The notes under the pieces: generated by a model | The model's database searches: none | The model's input: the letters and a program-made list of their open reading frames with translations, nothing else | What the model was told of the DNA's origin: nothing | Made by a program: the position numbers and the translations under genes | Part shown: positions 8,433 to 16,468 of the stretch, in pieces | Layout of the letters: every line of letters begins with the position of its first letter | How positions within the stretch are numbered: the first letter of the stretch is position 1 | DNA from: Butyricicoccus sp. OM04-18BH | GTDB lineage: Bacteria; Bacillota; Clostridia; Oscillospirales; Butyricicoccaceae | Assembly: GCF_003481705.1 (NCBI RefSeq) | Contig: NZ_QULN01000001.1 | Coordinates: 62,001-126,000, forward strand | Direction: 5' to 3' | Length of the DNA stretch: 64,000 nt

Positions 8433-9251
8433 TCATTCCGCCTTTTCGCCTGCGAGCTCCTCGAGCGAGGCGAAGCGGTAGCCGAGCGCCTCCCACTTTG
8501 CGAGCAGCTCATCGAGGATGCGCGCGTTGGTCGCGCTCGTCGAGTGCAGCAGCACGACCGCGCCCGGATGGATGCGCGGCACGAGCTTGGAAAACGCCTG
8601 CTCATCGGTCGGCTGATCGTCGGTATACCAGTCCACATAGGCGAGCGACCAGAAGATCGTGCGGTAGCCGAGTTTCTGCGCCATGGCGAGATTGCTCTCG
8701 CTGAATTTCCCCTGCGGCGGACGGTAGAATTTCTTCATCTCCTCGCCCGTGAGTTCCCGGTATTTGTCCGCAAGGCCGTCAAGCTCCGCCGAAAACGACG
8801 CTTCGTCCTGTATCGCGGACATATCCGGGTGGTGCAGCGTGTGATTGCCGACGATGTGTCCCTCCTGCACCATGCGGAGCACGAGCTCGGGCGCGGTATC
8901 GATATAGTTGCCGACGACGAAAAAGCAGGCCGGTGCGCTGTGCTTTTTGAGCGCGTCCAGAATCGCTGCTGTGCAGCCGTTCTCATATCCGGCGTCAAAC
9001 GTCAGATAAATAACCTTTTCCGCCGGATCGCCCACATAATACGCATCCCACTGCCGCAGCTCTCCGGCGGAGACGTTGCCTTCGGGCTGCTGCCCCTCCG
9101 CGCGGAACGACAGTCCCCAGTTTCCGTCCGCCGCTGCGGTCTGCTCGGTCTTTCCCTGCGGGAACATCATGAAAAGCGCCGCGACGACCGCAAAAGCCGC
9201 CGCTGCCGCCGCGACACGGCGCAGCATGGAGCGCGTGATGGTGATGAACAT
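8433..9251 (-). CDS. pdaA: Polysaccharide deacetylase, probable muramic delta-lactam biosynthesis PdaA
   Basis: NodB-type metal-dependent deacetylase of 272 residues with an N-terminal signal/anchor segment (about residues 10-30). TFDAGYENG carries the catalytic Asp, HTLHHPD the metal-binding His pair, and YRPPQGKFSE the downstream conserved motif. In PdaA this activity removes the acetyl group from muramic acid so that delta-lactam can form in the spore cortex. The phrase VIYLTFDAGYENG is characteristic of PdaA rather than of chitin deacetylases. Presence points to a spore former. Confidence 0.85.
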   Translation of the reverse strand: MFITITRSMLRRVAAAAAAFAVVAALFMMFPQGKTEQTAAADGNWGLSFRAEGQQPEGNVSAGELRQWDAYYVGDPAEKVIYLTFDAGYENGCTAAILDALKKHSAPACFFVVGNYIDTAPELVLRMVQEGHIVGNHTLHHPDMSAIQDEASFSAELDGLADKYRELTGEEMKKFYRPPQGKFSESNLAMAQKLGYRTIFWSLAYVDWYTDDQPTDEQAFSKLVPRIHPGAVVLLHSTSATNARILDELLAKWEALGYRFASLEELAGEKAE

Positions 9252-9336
9252 TTCTCTCCCCTCCCTCTCTCCATGCTACGCGGACGCCCCGGAAATCATG
9301 ACGGTTTTTCGCGCCGAAATCCGTTCAAAAGGGCAA

Positions 9337-9366
9337 TGGACAGTTCAGCGGCATATGTAGTACAAT
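9337..9366 (+). promoter_or_regulatory. Probable sigma-A promoter of the stalk-domain protein gene
   Basis: TGGACA, 18 nt, TACAAT, ending 46 nt before the ATG of the gene at 9413. Confidence 0.5.
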
Positions 9367-9412
9367 AGAAAAATAAAGCAGTATTCACACCTGCATACAA
9401 AGGAGGATCTCT

Positions 9413-11146
9413 ATGAAGCATAAACGACTGCTCACTGCCGCTCTCGCGGCGTCTCTTGCCGTGTCCTCGCTGCCCGCAGCGCTCGCGCTCGACACCGCGC
9501 CGCCCATGTACCAGCAGTTCGGCTACGACAGCGTGGAGGCGTACACCTCCTCCTATGATTGGTGGTTCGACAAGTTCAGCTACGATCAGGCGAGCGACTG
9601 CTACCGCCGCCATCTCGACGAGATACATAGCGACCCGTCCGTCGCGCTCCGCTTCCATGACGCCGAGCAGAGCGACCTCGAGGAATGGCTCGACAGCGGT
9701 TACTGGGATGACCGCGAGGCCTTCTACCGCAGCACGGCGCTCGACATGACGCTTCAGGACGATTTGTACGCCGTCCCCGCACTCAGCGTGCAGCTTTCCG
9801 GCAAGACGCTCACGTTCCCCGACGTTCAGCCGTTCTTCGAGAACGGCCGCACCATGGTACCCTTCCGCACGGTCGCGGAAGCGCTTGGCGCTGAGGTCGG
9901 CTACGACAGCGGCACGGTTTTCGCTTCGCTTGACGGCACGGTCTGCCGCTTCGCAATCGGCGGTGACACCCTCACCGTTTCCGACAGGGTGACCGGCAAG
10001 GTGCTGAAAACCGTTCCGCTCGACGCCTCGCCCATCGAAAAGGACGGCCGCACCTGCGTCCCCGTACGTTTTCTCGCGGAAAGCCTCGGTCTGACCGTCG
10101 AATGGGACGACGGCGCACAGTGCGCGGTGCTGTATGACCGGGACGCGCTGCTCGAGAGCATCGACAGCGGCTTTACGACCGCGAACCGCTGGCTCGCCGC
10201 CGTGCCCAGGCTGCAAAATGCCGATGCCGTGCGCATGGGGCTCACCGCAAAGCTGGACTGCACCGCGTTCGACACGATCAGCGGCGACAAAAAATACAGC
10301 GCTTCGGGCACGATGACGCTCATCTCGGACGGAAAAAGCGCCTCGCTCTCTGCGTCCGCCGATCTTTCCGCACTCGCGGGTCTTCTCTCGTCCGACCTTA
10401 TCAGCAGCGCGGATGGCCCGACCTCGCAGCTCTTCTCCGCGTCCATGCTTTCCTATTATAAGAGCGCTCTCGGGAACGCGGCGTTCGACCTGATCTACAA
10501 CGCCGATACGGACACGCTGTATGTGCGCAGTCCGCTGCTGTTCTCTGCACTCACCTCGAGCAGCGGTACGGACAAAAAGACGGACGGCTGGTATTATGAG
10601 GAGCATTTCAGCGAAAAGACCGCGCTCGGCGATCTTTTGACGCTGTACCGGAACGCTGATACCCAAAACACCTGCGGCGCGGCGCTTCTCGCCTCCGCCG
10701 AGGCGTATGCGGAGGAATACGGCGGCTGGAGCGGCTTTTACAGCTCGCTCGAGGACAGGCAGCAGAGCCTGTCTGCTGTACTGGGCGATGCGGTGTTCAC
10801 GCGCTCGGGCGATCGCTGTACTGCGCAGCCCTCGGTCAAATCTCTGCTCGGCGGCGAAGAGGATGATATGGTCGGCGTCAGCGGAAGCTATACTCTCAAC
10901 ACTGCCACCGGCGCGGCGTCGGGAGATCTGACCCTCGACATCAAGGGCAGCCTGTTCCCGGTTGCCAACCGCACCCGTCTGACCTTTGATCTCTCCGGCA
11001 CGAGCGGCAGAATGACCCTCTCCAACCATCTGCGCAATCAGGGCACGCTCACGTTCGATCTCTCGCTCAGCCTCGCCCCGTCCTCGGCACCGGTTTCCGC
11101 GCCGCCGAAGGACGCCGTGCTGACGCCGCTCGACGAGCTGAACTGA
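9413..11146 (+). CDS. Secreted protein with copper-amine-oxidase-like stalk domain
   Basis: 577 residues with a clear signal peptide (cleavage near ALA at residue 25). Residues about 120-240 hold a duplicated copper amine oxidase N-terminal-like fold with the hallmark phrases NGRTMVPFRTVAEALGAEV and DGRTCVPVRFLAESLGL. These occur in many clostridial surface proteins and do not imply oxidase activity. The rest (about 240-577) is Ser/Thr/Asp-rich and I do not recognise it. Strong ribosome site AAAGGAGG. It is followed 26 nt later by a 47-codon membrane peptide, probably in the same transcript. Confidence 0.8.
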   Translation: MKHKRLLTAALAASLAVSSLPAALALDTAPPMYQQFGYDSVEAYTSSYDWWFDKFSYDQASDCYRRHLDEIHSDPSVALRFHDAEQSDLEEWLDSGYWDDREAFYRSTALDMTLQDDLYAVPALSVQLSGKTLTFPDVQPFFENGRTMVPFRTVAEALGAEVGYDSGTVFASLDGTVCRFAIGGDTLTVSDRVTGKVLKTVPLDASPIEKDGRTCVPVRFLAESLGLTVEWDDGAQCAVLYDRDALLESIDSGFTTANRWLAAVPRLQNADAVRMGLTAKLDCTAFDTISGDKKYSASGTMTLISDGKSASLSASADLSALAGLLSSDLISSADGPTSQLFSASMLSYYKSALGNAAFDLIYNADTDTLYVRSPLLFSALTSSSGTDKKTDGWYYEEHFSEKTALGDLLTLYRNADTQNTCGAALLASAEAYAEEYGGWSGFYSSLEDRQQSLSAVLGDAVFTRSGDRCTAQPSVKSLLGGEEDDMVGVSGSYTLNTATGAASGDLTLDIKGSLFPVANRTRLTFDLSGTSGRMTLSNHLRNQGTLTFDLSLSLAPSSAPVSAPPKDAVLTPLDELN

Positions 11147-11172
11147 ATACCAGACCAGAGGGAGGAACTAAA

Positions 11173-11316
11173 ATGAAAGAATATCAAAACCTGATCGGCA
11201 AGATCATCATCGCAGCCGCCATCATCATCGCGGCGGTCATCATCGCCGGTGCGATCGAAAGCGCAGGCGTCAACATTCATCAGGGGCTTGCCTATGCGGG
11301 CGAAATGCTCCGGTAG
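11173..11316 (+). CDS. 47-residue membrane peptide
   Basis: A short gene with its own GGAGG ribosome site 8 nt ahead of ATG. A polar start (MKEYQNLIGK) is followed by a very hydrophobic Ile/Ala helix (about residues 8-28, IIIAAAIIIAAVIIAGAI) and a polar tail ending AGEMLR. It lies between the stalk-domain gene and a terminator, so it is the last gene of that transcript. Function unknown; it could be a small stress or accessory membrane protein. Confidence 0.65.
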   Translation: MKEYQNLIGKIIIAAAIIIAAVIIAGAIESAGVNIHQGLAYAGEMLR

Positions 11317-11344
11317 CATAGCCGCCTTCCTCCTTCGACAGTCT

Positions 11345-11370
11345 AAGGGCGCACCTCGGTGCGCCCTTTT
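11345..11370 (+). terminator. Rho-independent terminator
   Basis: AAGGGCGCACC, a short loop, GGTGCGCCC and then TTTT. Ends the transcript of the stalk-domain and 47-residue genes. Confidence 0.85.
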
Positions 11371-11402
11371 CATATGCACCTGCGCGTGCTATAATAAATA
11401 AT

Positions 11403-11430
11403 TGTTCAAAGTATGTTCACATTGTTTTCA
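11403..11430 (+). promoter_or_regulatory. Three 11-bp-phased direct repeats upstream of htrA
   Basis: TGTTCA (11403), TGTTCA (11414) and TTTTCA (11425) occur at an exact 11-bp period about 60-85 nt before the htrA start. Tandem half-sites one helical turn apart are typical of OmpR-family response regulators, and such a regulator is encoded 3 kb away at 14592-15272. Binding is inferred. Confidence 0.45.
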
Positions 11431-11489
11431 ACAAACTGCCACACAGCAAATTTACAATAGAGACAGTAAACGATAAGGAGGCCATTCAA

Positions 11490-13091
11490 ATGGACGACTT
11501 CAATAATAAATTGGAAAACGAAAACCAGACTGCCGAAAACAAGGCAGCGGAAACCCAGACTCCCGCCGCAGAGCCGCAGGCACAGCAGAACGATTCTCCT
11601 GCGCAGCCGCAGCAGACCGAAACGCCGCAGGCGCAGCAGCAGCCACAGTCCGGTGAGGAGCCGCGCACCCCGTTCCAGACGCCGGTGCAGCACCCGGAGT
11701 ATCTGTCTCCGCGTGAGCGCAGCAACGCACAGCAATTCCAGTCCTCCCAGCAGCCGCCGATTCAGCAGACACCGCAGCAGCAGAACGGCATTCCGTACAG
11801 TGACGCATGGCATCAGCAGAATCAGCAGAACGCAATGCCGCACCGCAGCAGAAAAAGCGGCCGCAGGCTCGTCATCGGCCTGTGCAGCGTCGCCGCGGCC
11901 TGCCTTCTGTTCGCAGGCGGCGCGGTAGCCACCTATTTCGTCACCGGCAGCAGCCAAACGGACAGCTCGGCATCTGCCTCGACCGACAACAGCTCCACGC
12001 CGACCATGCAGATCAACAGCAAGCCCTCGGACAGCGGCAGCGGCGATGCGACGGACGGCTTAGCCGGCGAGGACATCTACAAAAAGGTCAGCCCCTCGGT
12101 CGTATCCGTTATCTCGACCACGAGCGAAGGACAGGGCAGCGGCTCGGGCGTTATCATGAGCAAGGACGGCTACATCATCACCAACAACCACGTTGTCGAG
12201 GGTGCGCAGTCGGTATCCGTCCAGCTGAGCGACAGCTCCTCACTCGATGCGACCATCGTCGGCACGGACGAGCAGACCGACCTCGCCGTTATCAAGGTCA
12301 GCTCCTCTGCCGAGCTGACCGCCGCAGAGTTCGGCGACTCCGACCAGCTGGAACCGGGCGAATATGCTTACGCGATCGGCTCCCCCGGCGGCGTTCAGTT
12401 TGCGAACACCATCACCGGCGGCCGCATCTCCGCGATCAACCGCGACCTTACCGTCAATGACCGCGTCATGAGCCTGATCCAGACCGACGCTTCCATCAAC
12501 AACGGCAACTCCGGCGGCGCGCTCATCAACAAGTACGGTCAGGTCGTCGGCATCACCTCGGCGAAGCTGTCCGGCAACGCCTTCGGCAGCGCGACCGTTG
12601 AGGGCATGGGCTTCGCCATCCCGATCAACACCGCAAAGGATATCGTCGACGAGATCATCCAGAACGGCTACGTTTCCGGCCGGCCGTCCATCGGCATCAC
12701 CGGTCAGAACGTCGAGTCCGCAGACGGCAAGGTGTCCGGCGTGCAGGTATATTCCATTGATTCCCGCGCAAAGGCAGCCAGCGAGGGTTTGCAGGTCGGC
12801 GACGTCATCACCGCTGTTGACGGCACCCCGACCCCGACCATGGACGACGTGAACACGGTCAAGGAAGGCAAGAAGGCGGGCGACAAGCTGACGCTGAGCG
12901 TATACCGCATCTCGACCGGCAAGACGCTGAACATCACCGTTATGCTGACTGATGCGCACGATCTGGAGGGCGACGATCCGGCTGAGACACAGCAGCAGAA
13001 CCAGAGCCAGAACGATAATTACGGCAATTACGGCAATGGCTACGGCAGCTTCGGCGGCTTCTCCTCCCCGTTCTCGAGCTTCGGTTGGTAA
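11490..13091 (+). CDS. htrA: HtrA/DegP-type membrane-anchored serine protease
   Basis: Envelope quality-control protease. Residues 1-125 are a Gln/Pro/Asn-rich cytoplasmic region, followed by a single membrane segment (about 127-150) and a Ser-rich linker. The trypsin-like domain has the full triad: H234 (NNHVVEGA), D264 (TDLAVIKV) and S341 (GNSGGAL). One PDZ domain follows (about 400-490), then a Gly/Tyr/Asn tail. Start ATG with AAGGAGG. It faces a sensor kinase/response regulator pair across a terminator, as in CssRS-HtrA stress systems; phased repeats lie in its upstream region. Confidence 0.93.
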   Translation: MDDFNNKLENENQTAENKAAETQTPAAEPQAQQNDSPAQPQQTETPQAQQQPQSGEEPRTPFQTPVQHPEYLSPRERSNAQQFQSSQQPPIQQTPQQQNGIPYSDAWHQQNQQNAMPHRSRKSGRRLVIGLCSVAAACLLFAGGAVATYFVTGSSQTDSSASASTDNSSTPTMQINSKPSDSGSGDATDGLAGEDIYKKVSPSVVSVISTTSEGQGSGSGVIMSKDGYIITNNHVVEGAQSVSVQLSDSSSLDATIVGTDEQTDLAVIKVSSSAELTAAEFGDSDQLEPGEYAYAIGSPGGVQFANTITGGRISAINRDLTVNDRVMSLIQTDASINNGNSGGALINKYGQVVGITSAKLSGNAFGSATVEGMGFAIPINTAKDIVDEIIQNGYVSGRPSIGITGQNVESADGKVSGVQVYSIDSRAKAASEGLQVGDVITAVDGTPTPTMDDVNTVKEGKKAGDKLTLSVYRISTGKTLNITVMLTDAHDLEGDDPAETQQQNQSQNDNYGNYGNGYGSFGGFSSPFSSFGW

Positions 13092-13110
13092 AACCTCAAG
13101 ACAATAATAA

Positions 13111-13144
13111 CAAGGGCATGGACTTTCGTCCATGCCCTTGTTTT
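13111..13144 (+). terminator. Bidirectional terminator between htrA and the sensor kinase
   Basis: CAAGGGCATGGAC, loop TTTC, GTCCATGCCCTTG, then TTTT. A 13-bp perfect stem that can serve both convergent genes. Confidence 0.9.
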
Positions 13145-13157
13145 GTCGACAGTCTTT

Positions 13158-14588
13158 TTATATCTTCGCGAGCGGAAGCGTAAACTCGAATTCGGTCTCT
13201 CCGCCGTCCGAGCGAACGGAGATCTCTCCGCCGTGCAGATTGATGATATTCTTGACGATGTACAGACCGAGGCCTGCGCCGGTCTTGTCCATCGAACGCG
13301 AACGATCCGCCTTGTAGAAGCGGTCGAACACGTGCGGCAGATCCTCGGCGGAAATGCCTGTGCCGGTGTTCGAGATAGAGAACGCACAGAAGTCGCCCTC
13401 CGGATGGGCGCGGAGCGTCAGCCTGCCGCCCTCGTCGATGAACTTCACCGCATTGTCCACCAGATTGTATACCGCACGGTACAGATGGTCACGGTCGCCC
13501 ATGACGATCAGCCGGTCATCAAGCTCGCACTCTACCTCCAGCTTCTTTTTCTCGATCTTCTGCTCGAAGGAGAGGATGATCTGGCTCGTCATGGCGGAGA
13601 AATCGAACGGCGCCGGACTGAGCAGCAGCTCACCCGACTGGATCTTCGCTGCGTCGAGCATACGGTTGACCATGCGCGACAGACGGCGCGTCTCCTCCGC
13701 GATGATGCGCAGATACTTGTCGCGCTGCTCCTCGGGAATGGTGCCGTCGATCATGCCGTCCACGAAGCCGCCGATCGTCGTCATCGGCGTTTTGAACTCA
13801 TGGCTGACATTCGAGATAAAGCCGCGCGTCAGCTCCTCGAGCTGATCGAGGTCGCGCGCCATGTTGTTGAACGAGACCGCCAGCTCGTCGATCTCATAGC
13901 AGTGATTGTCCTCAGGAACGCGCACATCGAAGTTTCCGGAGGCAAATTCCTTCGCCGCCGCCGCGATATTCTTGATCGGGCGCGTGATATGCTGCGATAG
14001 AATGAACGAGATAATGAGCATCGCGGCGAGCGTCACGAGCAGGATGAGCACGAGCGTCTGCGTCGAATGCCGCACTACGCCGGCCGTTGCCGGGTCCTCG
14101 CAGGATACGAAGATGAGCGCCGCGACATTGCCGTCAGTGTCGCGCACGCAGCTGCCGACTGTGTAGCTCGTCGCCTCGGTCAGCACACCGACCGAACCGA
14201 CCGCGGCATAGCTGCCGCTGCGTGTGACCTCGGAGACCACCTCGGCCGGCACGCGGTAGCCGCTGACGCTGTAGGTGGAGCCGTTCGGATGCGCCGCCAT
14301 CTGCACCTCGCCGCTCTCGTTCGTGACGAGGACGGTCAGCTCGTCCTCCTTGGCGATGCGCGCGATGGAGAGCATGTACAGCTCGCGTATCACGTCCGAG
14401 TCCGTGCCCTGCATGAGCTTGCTCTGCTCGGCAAGGGTCTGAACCGTGGTCTTCAGCTCGGTCTGCTTGGCGCGCAGCGCGTAGCTCGCCATCTGATGAT
14501 AGAACACGCTGCCGGCGAGCGTGAATGCAACGACGATCAGAATAAAGTGGGTCAGGTACTCCTTGAAGAAAAAGCTGCGTTTTTTCAT
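13158..14588 (-). CDS. HAMP-containing sensor histidine kinase
   Basis: 476 residues. Membrane segments at about 12-33 and 177-198 enclose an extracellular sensor of some 140 residues. HAMP follows (about 198-250), then the HisKA box SHEFKTPM with phospho-acceptor H263, the N box, and the ATP-binding region (DKTGAGLGLYIVK). Partner of the regulator 3 nt upstream. The location opposite htrA suggests sensing of envelope or secretion stress (CssS-like), but the sensor domain itself is not diagnostic and a PhoR-like role is possible. Confidence 0.92.
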   Translation of the reverse strand: MKKRSFFFKEYLTHFILIVVAFTLAGSVFYHQMASYALRAKQTELKTTVQTLAEQSKLMQGTDSDVIRELYMLSIARIAKEDELTVLVTNESGEVQMAAHPNGSTYSVSGYRVPAEVVSEVTRSGSYAAVGSVGVLTEATSYTVGSCVRDTDGNVAALIFVSCEDPATAGVVRHSTQTLVLILLVTLAAMLIISFILSQHITRPIKNIAAAAKEFASGNFDVRVPEDNHCYEIDELAVSFNNMARDLDQLEELTRGFISNVSHEFKTPMTTIGGFVDGMIDGTIPEEQRDKYLRIIAEETRRLSRMVNRMLDAAKIQSGELLLSPAPFDFSAMTSQIILSFEQKIEKKKLEVECELDDRLIVMGDRDHLYRAVYNLVDNAVKFIDEGGRLTLRAHPEGDFCAFSISNTGTGISAEDLPHVFDRFYKADRSRSMDKTGAGLGLYIVKNIINLHGGEISVRSDGGETEFEFTLPLAKI

Positions 14589-14591
14589 CGC

Positions 14592-15272
14592 TTACTCCTT
14601 GGTCTCGAACTTGTAGCCAACGCCCCAGACCGTTTTCAGCTCCCATTTATCCGACACGCCCTCGAGCTTTTCGCGCAGGCGCTTGACGTGCACGTCGACC
14701 GTGCGCGTATCTCCGAAGTAGTCGAAACCCCACACCTCATCGAGCAGCTGTGCGCGTGTGAATACGCGGTTGGGACTGGAGGCGAGGAAGTACAGCAGTT
14801 CGATCTCCTTCGGGGGCGCGTCCACGCGCTTGCCCTTGATGACGAGATCGTAGGCCTGCTTGTCGATCACGAGATTGTCGAACGACAGCTTTTCGGGTGC
14901 GTCATCGGGCGCAATACGGCGAAATACCGCGCGCACGCGTGCGATGACCTCGGGCATTTCGAGCGGCTTGACGATATAGTCGTCCGCACCCATCTCCAGA
15001 CCGGAAACGCGGTCGGCCGTTTCGCCCTTGGCGGTCAGCATGATGATCGGCACGTCGCTTTCCGCGCGGATCTCCCTGCAGACCTCCCAGCCGTCCATGA
15101 CCGGCATCATGACATCGAGCAGCAGCATATCCGGCTTGTCCGACTTCCATTTTTTAATGCCCTCGACGCCGTTTTCAGCCTCGAGGACGGTATATCCCTC
15201 GCGTTCGAGATACAGGCGCAGCAGCTCGCGGATGTTGGCCTCGTCCTCGACAATGAGTATCTTTTTTGGCAT
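14592..15272 (-). CDS. OmpR-family response regulator
   Basis: 226 residues. The receiver domain has the acidic pair E9/D10, phospho-acceptor D53 (LLLDVMMPVMDG) and the conserved Lys in YIVKPLE. The C-terminal winged helix carries the family end SVDVHVKRLREKL-like sequence (RTVDVHVKRLREKLEG) and WGVGYKFE. Start ATG with GGGGGGAG. First gene of the pair with the kinase. A TTAACA-type palindrome lies 66 nt upstream, possibly for autoregulation. Confidence 0.94.
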   Translation of the reverse strand: MPKKILIVEDEANIRELLRLYLEREGYTVLEAENGVEGIKKWKSDKPDMLLLDVMMPVMDGWEVCREIRAESDVPIIMLTAKGETADRVSGLEMGADDYIVKPLEMPEVIARVRAVFRRIAPDDAPEKLSFDNLVIDKQAYDLVIKGKRVDAPPKEIELLYFLASSPNRVFTRAQLLDEVWGFDYFGDTRTVDVHVKRLREKLEGVSDKWELKTVWGVGYKFETKE

Positions 15273-15338
15273 AGTTCTCCCCCCTGCTTTCGATAAAAAT
15301 ATCTATGATAATTATAACGCAGCCGGAAAGCGATTGCA

Positions 15339-15353
15339 TTAACAAAATGTTAA
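15339..15353 (-). promoter_or_regulatory. Palindrome upstream of the response regulator gene
   Basis: TTAACA-AAA-TGTTAA, a perfect 6-bp inverted repeat. On the minus strand it can also be read as two TTAA half-sites 11 nt apart, the spacing of PhoP-type boxes. A TATAAT-like sequence follows at about 15313-15318. Role inferred; it overlaps the first bases upstream of the trmO stop. Confidence 0.35.
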
Positions 15354-15358
15354 ACCGC

Positions 15359-16039
15359 TCAAACTTTTTCCGCCGAGAGCACGGTCAGCACGCCGTCCGC
15401 AACGGTGAAGCGAACCTCGAAGCCGCCGAAGGGAAAGCCGTAGATGCGGCCCGCCTCATGCTGATAGCCGGGACGGGGGTCCTGCGCGAGAACGCGCAGC
15501 AGAGTCTCCCGTTTTTCCTGCGGCAGGGCATCCAGAACGCCCTCCGCGCACTCGACGCGCACGGCGTCCCCCGCGAGGGCAAAGCTGCCCGACGCCTCGG
15601 GATGCGAATCGGTGTAGGCGAGATAGGGCTTGATGTCGAAGATCGGCGTACCGTCCATCAGGTCCGCGCCCGAAATATGCAGCACCGCGCCCTCGTGCGT
15701 GCCGTATTCGACGCGGTGCAGGCGGACCGAGGACAGGCCGATGGCGTTCGGCCGGAAGGGCGAGCGGGTCGCGAACACGCCGACGCGGCGGTTGCCGCCG
15801 AGTTTGGGCGGACGGACGGTCGGAGACCAGCTCTCGCGCACCGCTTCGGAGAACTGCCAGATGAGCCAGAGATGCGAGTATTCCTCGATGCCGCGCAGCG
15901 CGTCCGCGTTGCGGTATTCCGGCTCGAAAACGATGCGCGCCGGCACGTCGGCAAGGCCGCTCTGGCGCGGGATGCCAAACTTGGTCGGAAAATCCGTGCG
16001 GATGCGCGCGATGATATGTGTCATGACGGTTTCAGACAT
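15359..16039 (-). CDS. trmO: tRNA (N6-threonylcarbamoyladenosine(37)-N6)-methyltransferase TrmO
   Basis: SAM-dependent methylation of t6A37 in a tRNA decoding ACY codons, in the TsaA/YaeB family. Motifs include YSHLWLIWQFSE, the strongly conserved GGNRRVGVFATRSPFRPN and the segment DLMDGTPIFDIKPYLAYTD. The start MSETVMTHII at 16039 is chosen because of an upstream AAAGAGG; a longer frame upstream lacks a ribosome site. 226 residues fits the family. Confidence 0.9.
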   Translation of the reverse strand: MSETVMTHIIARIRTDFPTKFGIPRQSGLADVPARIVFEPEYRNADALRGIEEYSHLWLIWQFSEAVRESWSPTVRPPKLGGNRRVGVFATRSPFRPNAIGLSSVRLHRVEYGTHEGAVLHISGADLMDGTPIFDIKPYLAYTDSHPEASGSFALAGDAVRVECAEGVLDALPQEKRETLLRVLAQDPRPGYQHEAGRIYGFPFGGFEVRFTVADGVLTVLSAEKV

Positions 16040-16116
16040 AGACGTACCTCTTTTCGGAAACGACGGCTGACGGCGGGCGGCAGCTCGGCTTTCATTTGCC
16101 TGCATTCAGAATTTTT

Positions 16117-16151
16117 GAAAAAAGAAAACCACTCACAGAAGTGAGTGGTTT
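16117..16151 (-). terminator. Terminator of the tRNA cluster
   Basis: On the minus strand AACCACTCACT, TC, TGTGAGTGGTT, then TTCTTTTTT. It follows the tRNA-Val gene by a few bases. Confidence 0.9.
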
Positions 16152-16157
16152 CGTTGG

Positions 16158-16231
16158 TGGAAGTTAACGGGCTCGAACCGCTGACCCTCTGCTTGTAAGG
16201 CAGATGCTCTCCCAGCTGAGCTAAACTTCCA
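16158..16231 (-). tRNA. tRNA-Val (TAC)
   Basis: Cloverleaf with acceptor TGGAAGT/ACTTCCA, D loop AGCTCAGCTGGGAGAGC, anticodon loop CTTACAA (anticodon TAC) and T loop GGTTCGAGCC. No CCA is clearly separate from the acceptor end. Last gene of a three-tRNA transcript. Confidence 0.93.
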
Positions 16232-16233
16232 TT

Positions 16234-16308
16234 TGGTGACCCGTGGGGGAATCGAACCCCCGTTACCGCCGTGAAAGGGCGGTGTCTTGACCGCTTGACC
16301 AACGGGCC
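16234..16308 (-). tRNA. tRNA-Glu (TTC)
   Basis: Acceptor GGCCCGT/ACGGGTC, anticodon loop CTTTCAC (anticodon TTC), T loop GGTTCGATTCC, encoded CCA end. Middle gene of the tRNA cluster. Confidence 0.95.
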
Positions 16309-16320
16309 AAGAGAAAAAAG

Positions 16321-16397
16321 TGGTAGCGGTAATTGGACTTGAACCAATGACCTTCCGGGTATGAACCGGACGCTCTAGCCAACTAAGCTATACCGCC
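16321..16397 (-). tRNA. tRNA-Met (CAT), elongator type
   Basis: Acceptor GGCGGTA/TACCGCT, anticodon loop TTCATAC (anticodon CAT), T loop GGTTCAAGTCC, encoded CCA. The fully paired first acceptor position and the absence of the three G-C pairs of initiator tRNA favour the elongator form. First gene of the cluster. Confidence 0.92.
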
Positions 16398-16439
16398 GTT
16401 TGCTTTTCTCATCGTCGCCCTCTCGCTGACGACTTGTTT

Positions 16440-16468
16440 ATAATACACCATAATCCGCGAAGTGTCAA
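16440..16468 (-). promoter_or_regulatory. Sigma-A promoter of the tRNA cluster
   Basis: On the minus strand TTGACA, 17 nt, TATTAT: near-consensus. The -35 box overlaps the last codons of the preceding transglutaminase-like gene. Confidence 0.85.

Noticed and set aside
16390..16460. 5S rRNA or a further RNA gene next to the tRNAs
   Set aside because: The stretch is a promoter region with TTGACA and TATTAT; no 5S-like conserved sequence is seen.
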